Numbered from the stretch's first letter, positions 17,898-26,289 are shown. The stretch is DNA of 64,000 nt from CAYUNE01 sp964446115 (GCA_964446115.1 CAYUNE010000021.1:1-64000); one strand, 5' to 3'. Numbers and translations: made by a program. Notes: generated from the sequence alone by a model not told the origin.

Positions 17898-19708
17898 GGA
17901 TGCCCCCTCTCGGTGCACGGAAATACCAGGGTGAACTTTGTGCCCCGCTGCGGCGTGCTCTGCACCCGGATGGTGGCCCGGTGCATTTTGATGATCTGCT
18001 GCACCACGGCCAACCCCAGGCCGGTACCCTCATCCTTGAAGCTGCGGAAGGGTTCGAAAATTCGTCGCTGCTGCGCAGCCGTCATTCCCACACCGGTATC
18101 GGCCAGGGTGATGATGAGAAAGTCGCCGGATTGCACCGCGGAGGCAACGGTCAACTTGCCGCCGTCCGGCATGGCGTCGACGGCATTGAGGATCAGGTTC
18201 ATGAAGACCTGATGGAGTTGATCGGGATCAGCGCTGCAGGTGGGGGGATGGGAGAGGAGTGATTTCTCCACCCCGATGTTGAGGGTGCGCAGCTGGTCGG
18301 AGCAGAAGATCAGGGTATCTTCCAGGATCAACTGGACGTCGCACTTCTCAAACCGGGGCGGGGCCGGTCTGGCAAAGTCGAGGAAGTTGATCAGGGTCCG
18401 GTTGAGCCGGGTGACCTCATCGATGACGAAACGGGCGGCCCGTTCCCGCATCTCAATGGGTTTGTGCGGGTTGTTCATCACCTCGGCGGAACCGAGGATG
18501 ATACCCAGGGGATTTTTGATCTCATGGGCAATTCCGGCGGTGAGTTGACCCAGGGCGGCCATCTTTTCCTTCTCCGCCAGGTCTGCGAGGGTGCGACGCA
18601 GTTGGTGACGGCTCTTCTTCAAAGAGGCGGCCATCTCATTGACCGCCACAGCCATGGAGCCGATCAGATCAGGATTTTCCACCGCAAGCCGTATGTCGAG
18701 ATTGCCGCGGCTGATTTCCTCTATGCCCCGTCGTAACCGGTCCATGGGTCTGATAAGAGTCAGGGCCAGGAGATAGCTGATGATCAAGGCAAGCCCCATG
18801 GCCGCCAGGGTAATGGACAGGGTGGTTCGCCGGATCCGGCGGAGTTGCTGGAGATATTCGGATTCCGGCAGGGTAATGCAGACCGTCCAGTCGTTGTCGG
18901 GATAGTCGGCGTAGGCTGTAAAGTAGTTGCCGTCGCTGCAATTGGCGATACCGAAACGGCGAGAGCGGGCCCGCAGGTCGGCAAGGCAGGAGTTGATGCG
19001 GCTGATCTGCGGCAGGTCCGGATGAGTTTCGGTGAGCCCGGGATGGGCGACGATATGACCGGTGCTGTTTTCGATAATGGAAATATTTCCCCCTTTGGCG
19101 ATGTGCAGTTTGGCCAAAAATGCCGAAAAGGTGGAGAGATCGATGTCGATGCCGCAGACTCCCGCCACCTTCCCCCGGGCATCCTTCACCGCCAGCGATG
19201 CGGTGATTCCCGGCTTGCGGGTGGAGGCAAACAGATAGACCGGCGTCCAGAAAAGGGTGTTTTTCTCCAGGGCTCCGGTGTACCACGGTCGCAGCCGTGG
19301 ATCGAAGAGGGAGTGGATCTCCGGTGGCTGGGGCGGCACCATGATGAAACGACCGCTTTGATCCCCATAGAGGATATTGATAAATCCGGGGTACTCCCTT
19401 TTGAGGAGATGAAAGTAGGCGATGAGGGCGTCGGGATCACCGGAGTTGACAAGGTGATTCTCAAGAAATGACTTCATCAACCGGACATTGGAGGTGTGGT
19501 GGGAGAGGTAGGCCTGAATACGACCGGCAATCTGCTCGGCCGTGGACTTGGCATATCGCTCTATCTGCGTTTCAATGGAGGCTTTTCCCCGCAGGTAGGA
19601 AAAGTATCCCAGGGTGGGGATGAAGATGATGATCATCAGCGCCAGGGCGGCAAAGAGCCGGAACTGGAATGAGCTCATCCATCTGCTGAGAAGCGAAAAA
19701 ATCGGCAT
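17894..19708 (-). CDS. Membrane sensor histidine kinase
   Basis: A 604-aa sensor kinase. TM1 about 17-38, a large periplasmic region resembling a dCache sensor (to about 300), TM2 about 297-320, HAMP, HisKA with phospho-His in GIAHEIKNPLG, and HATPase_c (NLILNAVDAM, DTGVGM, GTGLGLAVV). It is the cognate kinase of the following regulator, with a 4-base overlap. The signal is unknown; dCache domains often bind amino acids or organic acids. Confidence 0.93.
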   Translation of the reverse strand: MPIFSLLSRWMSSFQFRLFAALALMIIIFIPTLGYFSYLRGKASIETQIERYAKSTAEQIAGRIQAYLSHHTSNVRLMKSFLENHLVNSGDPDALIAYFHLLKREYPGFINILYGDQSGRFIMVPPQPPEIHSLFDPRLRPWYTGALEKNTLFWTPVYLFASTRKPGITASLAVKDARGKVAGVCGIDIDLSTFSAFLAKLHIAKGGNISIIENSTGHIVAHPGLTETHPDLPQISRINSCLADLRARSRRFGIANCSDGNYFTAYADYPDNDWTVCITLPESEYLQQLRRIRRTTLSITLAAMGLALIISYLLALTLIRPMDRLRRGIEEISRGNLDIRLAVENPDLIGSMAVAVNEMAASLKKSRHQLRRTLADLAEKEKMAALGQLTAGIAHEIKNPLGIILGSAEVMNNPHKPIEMRERAARFVIDEVTRLNRTLINFLDFARPAPPRFEKCDVQLILEDTLIFCSDQLRTLNIGVEKSLLSHPPTCSADPDQLHQVFMNLILNAVDAMPDGGKLTVASAVQSGDFLIITLADTGVGMTAAQQRRIFEPFRSFKDEGTGLGLAVVQQIIKMHRATIRVQSTPQRGTKFTLVFPCTERGHP

Positions 19709-19737
19709 ACGGGTCGATCTGGGGCAACTGTGGGCGG

Positions 19738-20652
19738 TTATTGTTGTGGAGATTGATGTCCCTCCGGATGGTGATTTCCGTCACCGTTTTTTTTCTGATA
19801 ATTGTTCAGAATGGCGCGGATATCGCTGGCCAGGGCGGGATTGATGTTTTTTCCGGCAAGATAATCCCTGGCCGCCGCCCGCAGGGCTTTGTTGTCGGCG
19901 TTGCCCCGGAGCAGGTGCAGGAGGCCGAGACCGGCCGCCCTGCCGCCGGCTTCCAGGGCCAGTAACCGGTTCATGGCCCGGAGGCGGTCTTTCATCTCAG
20001 CCTCGTTCTTGATGATTTCCAGCAGGGCCAGCGCCGGCCACGAGGGAGGGGGTTCGCCGTTGGCGTCGTTATTTCTGGCCTGGGGATAGACAAAACTCAC
20101 CAGTGGAGTCGGTTCCTCCGGGCGGGGCGGGGTCTCGGTTCCGAATTCCTCGGCCAGCAGCCGATACAGGGCAAGGCCCCGCTCCCTTTCGCCCAACAGG
20201 TCGCTGTGAATCCATCCCATGTACCAGAGGGCCTTGGCGCGTACGGCACCAATATCATCGTATTCCCCGGCAATCTCCATATAGCTGAACAGGGCCCGTC
20301 GCCGACTGTCCCGGTCGCTGAGACGATAATCCTCACCCAGTTCCAAATAGGCGGACTGCAACAGCGCCCGGCCGCAGATCAGCCTGTCTTCCGGAAAGTG
20401 TTCAGCAACAAAGCGGAAAGCCTTTTTTTGCCTCTCGGAACCGGTGGGCAGGGAGTAGGCATAGGCAAGCTGCTCCCGGGCCGAGTCGAAAACCGGCAGT
20501 GATATTTTCTGATAGCGGAGGAGACGGGGGAGCTCCCTGTTGCTTTTGTCCGTTACCGTGCTTTGCTGCCGGCATGCCGCAAGCGGCACCAGCAGGGTGA
20601 CGCAGAAAATAAACAGGGAATAACGGGAAACGATGCCCTGGTCTCCTTTCAT
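19738..20652 (-). CDS. Predicted helical-repeat lipoprotein
   Basis: A 304-aa protein with a type II signal: hydrophobic stretch followed by lipobox LAAC at about 24-27, so likely anchored on the outer side of a membrane. The mature part is helical and rich in Ala/Leu/Arg with repeat-like segments (RALLQSAYLELGEDY, AKALWYMGWIHSDL) reminiscent of TPR or Sel1 folds. It is the first gene of the operon, 29 bases before the kinase, and might present a signal to it (inference). Start at 20652 because the upstream 31 codons lack a signal-like sequence and GGAGA precedes nothing there. Confidence 0.75.
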   Translation of the reverse strand: MKGDQGIVSRYSLFIFCVTLLVPLAACRQQSTVTDKSNRELPRLLRYQKISLPVFDSAREQLAYAYSLPTGSERQKKAFRFVAEHFPEDRLICGRALLQSAYLELGEDYRLSDRDSRRRALFSYMEIAGEYDDIGAVRAKALWYMGWIHSDLLGERERGLALYRLLAEEFGTETPPRPEEPTPLVSFVYPQARNNDANGEPPPSWPALALLEIIKNEAEMKDRLRAMNRLLALEAGGRAAGLGLLHLLRGNADNKALRAAARDYLAGKNINPALASDIRAILNNYQKKNGDGNHHPEGHQSPQQ

Positions 20653-20730
20653 AACGGTTTCGGGTGTCTTCCGGCGGTGGTTAACGGGTGATGAGAGGTC
20701 ATCAATTTTCAACGGGATTTCATCAGGTTC

Positions 20731-20758
20731 AGGATATCTCACCAAGGCAAAGTGTCAA
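20731..20758 (-). promoter_or_regulatory. Probable promoter of lipoprotein-kinase-regulator operon
   Basis: On the minus strand: TTGACA (20758-20753), 16 bases, TATCCT (20736-20731). About 80 bases before the lipoprotein start. Confidence 0.55.
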
Positions 20759-20804
20759 GGGGGAAGTGGTTGCCGGAGTGAATGCATGTCTTTCCCTCTG
20801 CTGG

Positions 20805-20850
20805 ATCAGTTGAGCAAAACAGCCGATTTTTGCTGTTTTGCTCAACTGAT
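20805..20850. repeat. Perfect 19-bp inverted repeat between divergent operons
   Basis: Arms ATCAGTTGAGCAAAACAGC (20805-20823) and its exact complement (20832-20850), loop CGATTTTT, then TTTCC on the plus strand. It lies upstream of both flanking genes, so it is not their terminator. It may end an unseen small RNA or act as an operator. Confidence 0.8.
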
Positions 20851-20858
20851 TTTCCACC

Positions 20859-21016
20859 TGCTTCTTGCTTTTTCTCACGCTCCCCTCTTTTCATTCTTGT
20901 CTTTTCCCGGCGTATTCTCGTGTAGTTGCATGATAATTTTCTTCTGCATTCTCCAGGAGTAAGTCCATCTCCTTCCTGGGCATGGTATTCGCATAATTCA
21001 ATTATGGAAAAAAACG
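20859..21016. other. Non-coding gap between divergent operons
   Basis: Pyrimidine-rich on the plus strand up to about 20960, then a 15-base palindrome CATAATTCAATTATG (20992-21006) just before repeat copy B. I see no gene, tRNA or clear promoter for the downstream operon. Confidence 0.5.
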
Positions 21017-21122
21017 GTAATGATCACAGCCGCTGCATTTTCACTTAAATCGGCAGCACCTGTGATGAACCACAGTTTGAAAGTAAGATATACCGCGGGG
21101 TTATATGCCCTGTGACCGGTAA
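21017..21122 (+). repeat. Interspersed palindromic element, copy B (no central hairpin)
   Basis: Starts GTAATGATCACAGCCGCTGC, contains CAGCACCTGTGAT, then the outer module AGATATACCGCGGGG, and ends GTGACCGGTAA, matching copy C in order. The 50-base GC hairpin of copies A and C is replaced by TTTTCACTTAAAT, the same short core as copy D. Confidence 0.8.
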
Positions 21123-21222
21123 AAAAGATGAGCTCCGAATAGTTGATAACTCCCCATGATGCCGACCCGGTGAAGAGCGGCGTGCGGCAGGGATGGCGGA
21201 AGTGCGACCTACCAAGGAGGTG

Positions 21223-21273
21223 ATGGAATTTCGTCCGGAATATCACTTATTAATTCAACAAATGGAGGTGTGA
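21223..21273 (+). CDS. Possible 16-aa leader peptide
   Basis: Reads MEFRPEYHLLIQQMEV then TGA. AAGGAGGTGA, a full-length match to the 16S anti-SD, overlaps its ATG with only about 2 bases of spacing, so initiation there is uncertain. Its stop lies inside the ribosome site region of the next gene, so coupling is possible. Confidence 0.25.
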   Translation: MEFRPEYHLLIQQMEV

Positions 21274-21278
21274 AAATT

Positions 21279-22190
21279 ATGATCAGACTGCACTTGGTTT
21301 CGAAATGGGCTGTCGTTCTTCTTGCTCTCATGGCGACAACCCTTATGGTAGCCACCGTTTCCGCTGCCGGGGAGATTGATCCCGGTGATTCGCCGGTGGC
21401 CAAGCGTATCGTCGATAACGGCATCCTGCGGGTGGGGGTCAACCCACAGTTTAAACCATTCTCCTTCAAAACTCCGGATAACCGGCAGGCCGGAGTTGAT
21501 ATCGATATCGCCAAACTGCTGGCCAGGCAACTGGGGGTCAAACTGGAAATCGTCGTACCCGGTGCCTTTTCCCAACTCATTCCCATGCTGCTCAGTGACC
21601 AGATCGATATTATCATGGCTGGCATGACCATCAACTTCAAGCGGGCCAAGGTGGTCAATTTTACCGATCCATACTTCAACACCGGTCTGTCGATTCTGCT
21701 CAACAAAGTCAAGGCCGGACGTCTCGGCCTGAGCGGGGTCTCCTCCTATCAAGAGATGATGGAATCCCTTGCGGAATCCGGCCGTGAAGACAAACTGATC
21801 ATTGCGGTCACCAAGGGAAAATCTCCGGCCCGTTCGGTCCCCGTCTATTTCCCCAAGGCACAGGTGCGGGAATATGCCAGCAACGAAGAGGCTGCCCAGG
21901 CCGTTGCCGACGGCAAGGCCCACATCATGGTTCACGACGAAATTTTTCTCAAGGTCTGGGTCAACGATCACAAGGATACGGCCAGGTTCAAGCTCACCGT
22001 TTTTCCCCGGCCGTTTAAACCGGATCATTACGGTTTTGCCGTTCGCAAGGGAAATCAGGAACTGGTTAACATGCTCAACGTCTTTATCAGCGAACTCTAT
22101 GTGGAAGACTATATCAACCGGTTCATGACCACCTACCTGCCGCCGCAGGTAAAACCGGCAAAATTTGATGTGGGTGAAAGCGAGCTGTAA
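21279..22190 (+). CDS. Periplasmic amino-acid-type solute-binding protein (SBP_bac_3)
   Basis: A 303-aa secreted binding protein. Signal peptide about 1-27 (hydrophobic, cleavage near VSA-AG). Family 3 features: ILRVGVNPQFKPFSF, GVDIDIAKLLARQLGVKLEIV, DIIMAGMTINFKRAKVVNFTDPYF. Such proteins usually serve ABC importers of polar amino acids, but the next gene is a DAACS symporter and no ABC genes are near. Start at ATG 21279: GGAGG at 21264-21268 is 10 bases upstream, while GTG 21270 directly abuts it. Confidence 0.9.
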   Translation: MIRLHLVSKWAVVLLALMATTLMVATVSAAGEIDPGDSPVAKRIVDNGILRVGVNPQFKPFSFKTPDNRQAGVDIDIAKLLARQLGVKLEIVVPGAFSQLIPMLLSDQIDIIMAGMTINFKRAKVVNFTDPYFNTGLSILLNKVKAGRLGLSGVSSYQEMMESLAESGREDKLIIAVTKGKSPARSVPVYFPKAQVREYASNEEAAQAVADGKAHIMVHDEIFLKVWVNDHKDTARFKLTVFPRPFKPDHYGFAVRKGNQELVNMLNVFISELYVEDYINRFMTTYLPPQVKPAKFDVGESEL

Positions 22191-22192
22191 TT

Positions 22193-22211
22193 GATGCGGT
22201 CCAGCCGCATC
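22193..22211 (+). promoter_or_regulatory. Intercistronic hairpin after binding-protein gene
   Basis: Perfect 7-bp stem GATGCGG/CCGCATC with loop TCCAG, two bases after the stop codon, no T run. Probably an mRNA 3' stabiliser giving more binding protein than permease. Confidence 0.5.
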
Positions 22212-22240
22212 CGTCCGAACCGTCATAAAGGAGATAGAGA

Positions 22241-23587
22241 ATGGGTGAAACAAAAAAGAAAAAAGGTCTGGATCTCCAGTGGAAGATCCTCATCGGCATT
22301 GTCGCCGGTATATCACTGGGCATATTTTTCAATAGCGTCTATGGCGCCGGGGTCACCTCGGGGCCCATCTACATGCTGAAAATGATATTCAAATACGGTG
22401 GGGATATCTTCATCCGGCTGCTCAGGATGATGATCGTACCCCTGGTATTCGCCTCCATTTTCATGGCCGTGGTCAACCTGGGCGATATTCGCGCCCTGGG
22501 CAGGCTTGGAGGCAAGACGGTTTCCTATTACATGGCAACCACCGCTCTTGCGGTTCTGATCGGTATTGTTCTGGTCAACGTTATCCATCCCGGCAAGGGT
22601 ATTGATCAGGAGGCCCTGCAGGCACTCAATATCGGCGCTTCAGTGCCGGAAAAGGTGAGTAAGCAGGGGGTGGGAGAGAAGAGTTCGGCCCTGATCATCG
22701 TCGACACCCTGGTCAATATGATTCCCAAAAATCCGGCTGCCGCCTTTGCCAAGGGTGATGTGCTGCAGATCATCTTTTTCACCATCTTTTTCGCCATCAT
22801 GGCCGCGGTGGTGGGCAGGGAGTCGGAACCGCTCTCCAGGGTGATCAACGGGGTGGATCTCATCATGCAGAGGTCGGTGATGACCGTGATGGTGATCGCC
22901 CCATACTGTATATTCTTCCTGGTTACCGCACTGTTTATGGATCTGGGTGTCGCAGCCCTGTCCGCTCTGGGTAAATACGCCTTTACCGTGGTGTTGGGAT
23001 TGGCGATCCACGCGGGCGTTACCCTTTCGATTCTTGTTCTGGTGCTCGGCCGCTACAGTCCCCTGAAGCTGTTCAAGGCCCTGATGCCCGCCATTATGAC
23101 CGCCTGGTCCACGGCATCAAGCGCCGCCACCCTGCCGCTGACCATGGACTGCCTCTCCAAACGGGCCGGGGTGGATCGAAAAATCGGCAACTTTGTTCTT
23201 CCCCTGGGCGCCACGGTCAATATGGACGGCACTGCTCTGTATGAGTCCATCGCCGTTGTTTTCATCGCCGAGCTGCTGGGGATCGACCTGACCATCGGCA
23301 TGCAGATCGTCATCTTCATCACCGCCACCCTGGCGGCCATCGGTGCGGCGGCGATTCCCGGAGCCGGCCTGGTCACCATGGGTATCGTCCTCACCGCCGC
23401 CGGTCTTCCCCTCGACGGTATCGGCCTTATTCTGGCCATTGATCGGATTCTCGATCAATTCCGTACAGCGGTCAACGTCTGGGGTGATGCCACCGCAGCC
23501 ATTGTAGTCGGCCGGATGGAAAATGCCATCACCGATGTCGATATTCAGGAACTTGAGACCGAGTTTGAAACCGGCGCCACCGCCTAG
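22241..23587 (+). CDS. Dicarboxylate/amino acid:cation symporter (DAACS)
   Basis: A 448-aa inner-membrane symporter of the GltP/DctA family. Eight or so TM segments, with the conserved re-entrant/binding motifs AWSTASSAATLPLTMDC (HP1, Ser-rich), GATVNMDGTALYES (TM7, NMDGT) and AAIGAAAIPGAG (HP2). Transports glutamate, aspartate or C4-dicarboxylates with Na+/H+ in characterised relatives. Its gene follows a binding-protein gene, an unusual pairing. Confidence 0.92.
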   Translation: MGETKKKKGLDLQWKILIGIVAGISLGIFFNSVYGAGVTSGPIYMLKMIFKYGGDIFIRLLRMMIVPLVFASIFMAVVNLGDIRALGRLGGKTVSYYMATTALAVLIGIVLVNVIHPGKGIDQEALQALNIGASVPEKVSKQGVGEKSSALIIVDTLVNMIPKNPAAAFAKGDVLQIIFFTIFFAIMAAVVGRESEPLSRVINGVDLIMQRSVMTVMVIAPYCIFFLVTALFMDLGVAALSALGKYAFTVVLGLAIHAGVTLSILVLVLGRYSPLKLFKALMPAIMTAWSTASSAATLPLTMDCLSKRAGVDRKIGNFVLPLGATVNMDGTALYESIAVVFIAELLGIDLTIGMQIVIFITATLAAIGAAAIPGAGLVTMGIVLTAAGLPLDGIGLILAIDRILDQFRTAVNVWGDATAAIVVGRMENAITDVDIQELETEFETGATA

Positions 23588-23610
23588 CCTTTGCCAAACA
23601 GGAGGAGTAT

Positions 23611-23880
23611 ATGGATTTCCCAAAACATATCGGTAGCTTCATGCTTCACGATATCATCGGTAAATGGAAGTACAAGGGCAATGATCTCGTCAGTGCCCAT
23701 TATATCAGGGTAGGCAGCCGTATGGATATGTATATCAGAACCGTTGCCGATAAGAACGGTGAGCGTACCTATCAGATCCAGTTGCGGGACAGCTATATCA
23801 GCGGCATTGCAAGTCTTGAAGAGGCGGTAGCTGTTGCCGAGGAGGTTATTGAGGAAAACAGCCAGTTCATAGAAGGATAA
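23611..23880 (+). CDS. 89-aa protein of unknown function
   Basis: Not recognised. No signal peptide or TM segment; soluble alpha/beta composition with an acidic C-terminal helix (LEEAVAVAEEVIEENSQF). AGGAGGAG lies 6 bases before ATG, and the gene is 23 bases after the symporter, so it is very likely cotranscribed and may be a cytoplasmic accessory of that transporter. Confidence 0.75.
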   Translation: MDFPKHIGSFMLHDIIGKWKYKGNDLVSAHYIRVGSRMDMYIRTVADKNGERTYQIQLRDSYISGIASLEEAVAVAEEVIEENSQFIEG

Positions 23881-24259
23881 GGGGGCTGCACAGAGTATTT
23901 GACCTGTTCTGCGGCGACTGATCCATCCATGTTCTCCGTCAACGGCTCAGGATGACAGCACCCTGTCTGATTCTTTCCCGGCCATGGAGACGCTCCGGCA
24001 GGAAGGAGCAGGGAAACAGCATCAGGGTTCAGCCAGTCACCGGTGAAGGAGAAGAAGGCACATCCCCCCGACTCCGCCTCCGGAAGGTGATTGTTTCACC
24101 TTCCGGAGGCGGAAATATCCTTTTTCGTTTGGTTAATCATGCTTTAAGGAGGTATATTGCCGTTACAGAGTAAAGGATGATTTTTTTCTTCATTCTTTAT
24201 ATTGTTGTGTCGATAAAGTCCAACAGATGGACAATTGATGATACACTGAGAGTAATAGG
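23881..24259. other. Gap with terminator, otherwise non-coding
   Basis: Apart from the hairpin at 24074-24112, I see only weak dyads such as GTCCA-N5-TGGAC (about 24218-24232) and no convincing gene. Confidence 0.5.
24074..24120 (+). terminator. Strong hairpin, probable terminator of transporter operon
   Basis: Perfect 17-bp arms CCGCCTCCGGAAGGTGA (24074-24090) and complement (24096-24112) with loop TTGTT, followed by AAATATCCTTTTT. About 190 bases after the 89-aa gene; the T tract is slightly offset. Confidence 0.7.
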
Positions 24260-24454
24260 ATGAAAGAGGATGAAAGAGATATGAAGCGAAAAAACAGCAC
24301 GCCGCCGGCGGAAGAAGAACGGGTCCGTTATTGCCGTGCCTTTCCCGACCGCCGCAAGGCAACTCTGCAGTCCTTCCTCTTTTCTTTTTTTCGGACCCGG
24401 CGCAAGGGGCCACGTCGTCAGGGAGAGCTGAACAAGAAGTACTTTCCCGATTGA
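24260..24454 (+). CDS. Small basic protein, possible gene
   Basis: Up to 64 aa (57 aa from the second in-frame ATG at 24281). Rich in Arg/Lys with a short hydrophobic aromatic patch (TLQSFLFSFF) between basic clusters and an aromatic C terminus. Small proteins of this style (basic-FF-basic) exist in many proteobacteria, but I cannot name the family. Ribosome sites are weak (GAGG, GAAAGAG). It is directly followed by repeat copy C. Confidence 0.4.
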   Translation: MKEDERDMKRKNSTPPAEEERVRYCRAFPDRRKATLQSFLFSFFRTRRKGPRRQGELNKKYFPD

Positions 24455-24519
24455 TCGTCACCTGTAAGCGGAAGAGGAGGAGTCATCGCCCGGCTCCCGT
24501 TAGAATTTTGCTGAGTTAC

Positions 24520-24676
24520 GTAATTGATCACGGGCACCGCATCTTTACACGCTCTCTCCCGGCCGCATAGTGGGCTATAGCGGCCGGGAGAGAGCGTGCA
24601 AATCTGCAGCACCTGTGACCAATTACAGTTTAGAAGCAAGATATACCGCGGGTTTACATATCCCGTGACCGGTTAC
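24520..24676 (+). repeat. Interspersed palindromic element, copy C (complete)
   Basis: The fullest copy. Begins GTAATTGATCAC (24520-24531), central hairpin arms 24548-24566 and 24580-24598 with inner ATAG...CTAT, then GTGACCAATTAC (24615-24626), an outer module with AAGATATACCGCGGGTTTAC, and ends GTGACCGGTTAC (24665-24676). Terminal half-sites are inverted. It ends 13 bases before the RNase G start and so should lie in that mRNA leader. Confidence 0.9.
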
Positions 24677-24689
24677 GAAAGACGCCCAT

Positions 24690-26213
24690 ATGGACATTCT
24701 TGTCAACTCCACCGAGTTCGAAAACCGCATTGCCCTGGTGGAAAACGGTAACCTGCTGGAGTTTCACCTTGAACGGCCGGCGGAGAAGGGCCTGGTCGGC
24801 AATATCTATCGCGGCCGGGTGGTCAGGGTTTTGCCGGGAATGCAGGCGGCGTTTGTGGAAATTGGTCTGGAGCGCACCGGTTTTCTCTACGTCGATGACG
24901 TCTTTGTCCCCATGGCCGGTCTCGACAACCTTATCCCCGAATCAAACGGTAAATGCCTGGCCGCGCCCTTGGCTCCGGTACCGGCCGACACCCTGGATCC
25001 GCGTTCACCGGGCACCAATATCGACGATCTCCTCACCGAAGGCCAGGACGTGTTGGTGCAGATCAGCAAGGAACCCATCGGCAGCAAGGGGGCCCGGCTC
25101 ACCTGCCACATCACGCTGCCCTGTCGCAATCTGGTCTTTATGCCTTTTACGGATCATATCGGTATATCGAGAAAGATCGTTGACGAGGAGATCCGGGACA
25201 AGCTGAAGGAAAAGATCGAGAAACTGCGGCCGGCGGGCACCGGTTTCATTGTCCGCACGGTGGCCGAGCACGTTGACGATGCCGAACTGGAAGGAGATAT
25301 GGAATTTCTTCTCCTGCTCTGGGACGAGATCCGCACCCGCTCGCAGAAGGCGCCGGTGCCCAGTCTCGTCTACAAGGATCTGGACATGGTGCTGCGGTCG
25401 GTGCGCGACCTCTTTACCGAGGATGTCGCCCGGTTGATCATCGATGACGGACAGGGATATGATAATCTCATACGTTTCGTCAACACCTTTGCCCCCCATC
25501 TGCGGGACCGGATCAGTTTCTATGATCAGAAAACCCCCCTGTTCGAGTCCTATGGCATTGAGGTGGATATCAACCGTGCCCTGGACAAAAAGGTCTGGTT
25601 GCGCTCCGGCGGCTATATCATCATCGAAAAAACCGAGGCCCTGACGGTCATCGACGTCAATACCGGCCGCTACGTGGGGCGGAGCAATCTGGCCGCCACC
25701 ATTTTCAAGACCAACATGGAGGCGGTCAAGGAAATCGCCTACCAGCTCCGACTGCGTAATATCGGCGGCATCATTATCATCGACTTCATCGACATGGATA
25801 GCGAGGATCAGCGCCGGGAGCTGTTCACCGCCTTTCAGGAGGCCATGAGCAAGGACAGCAGGAGGGTGAATATTCTCAAGATTTCGGAATTCGGCCTGGT
25901 GCAGATGACCCGGAAACGTTCCTGCGAATGCCTGCTGGAGATGATGTGCGAGCCCTGTTTCTACTGCTCCGGCAAGGGAGTGCTCAAGTCACGCCGAACG
26001 GTCTGTTACGAGATTTTCAGGGAAATTTCCAGAAAATCTGCTAATATCAAGGGCTCCGGGGTCACCTTGAAGGTTCACCCCCGTATTGCGGACATGCTTT
26101 TCAAGGAGGAAAACAATACCATAGAGCAGCTTGAAAAACAGACCGGCAAACGCTTTACGATTATTCCCCGAGAGGCGCATATCGAGGAATATGAGATCAT
26201 CTGGAACCAGTGA
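24690..26213 (+). CDS. rng: Ribonuclease G/E family endoribonuclease
   Basis: A 507-aa endonuclease for rRNA maturation and mRNA decay. The N-terminal S1-like domain (GNIYRGRVVRVLPGMQAAFVE) has an insert of about 35 residues (70-110). The catalytic region shows TVIDVNTGRYVG and IIIIDFIDM (metal-binding Asp residues), and the zinc-link CEPCFYCSGKG follows. It lacks the long RNase E C-terminal scaffold, hence RNase G-like. No clear Shine-Dalgarno is seen before ATG; the leader is the palindromic element. Confidence 0.92.
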   Translation: MDILVNSTEFENRIALVENGNLLEFHLERPAEKGLVGNIYRGRVVRVLPGMQAAFVEIGLERTGFLYVDDVFVPMAGLDNLIPESNGKCLAAPLAPVPADTLDPRSPGTNIDDLLTEGQDVLVQISKEPIGSKGARLTCHITLPCRNLVFMPFTDHIGISRKIVDEEIRDKLKEKIEKLRPAGTGFIVRTVAEHVDDAELEGDMEFLLLLWDEIRTRSQKAPVPSLVYKDLDMVLRSVRDLFTEDVARLIIDDGQGYDNLIRFVNTFAPHLRDRISFYDQKTPLFESYGIEVDINRALDKKVWLRSGGYIIIEKTEALTVIDVNTGRYVGRSNLAATIFKTNMEAVKEIAYQLRLRNIGGIIIIDFIDMDSEDQRRELFTAFQEAMSKDSRRVNILKISEFGLVQMTRKRSCECLLEMMCEPCFYCSGKGVLKSRRTVCYEIFREISRKSANIKGSGVTLKVHPRIADMLFKEENNTIEQLEKQTGKRFTIIPREAHIEEYEIIWNQ

Positions 26214-26289
26214 CGGATCCTGCCGCCGACCCTGACTTCCATCCCTGTTGTTCCAATCCCTGCAACCACCATCTGCGATTACAACGAAC

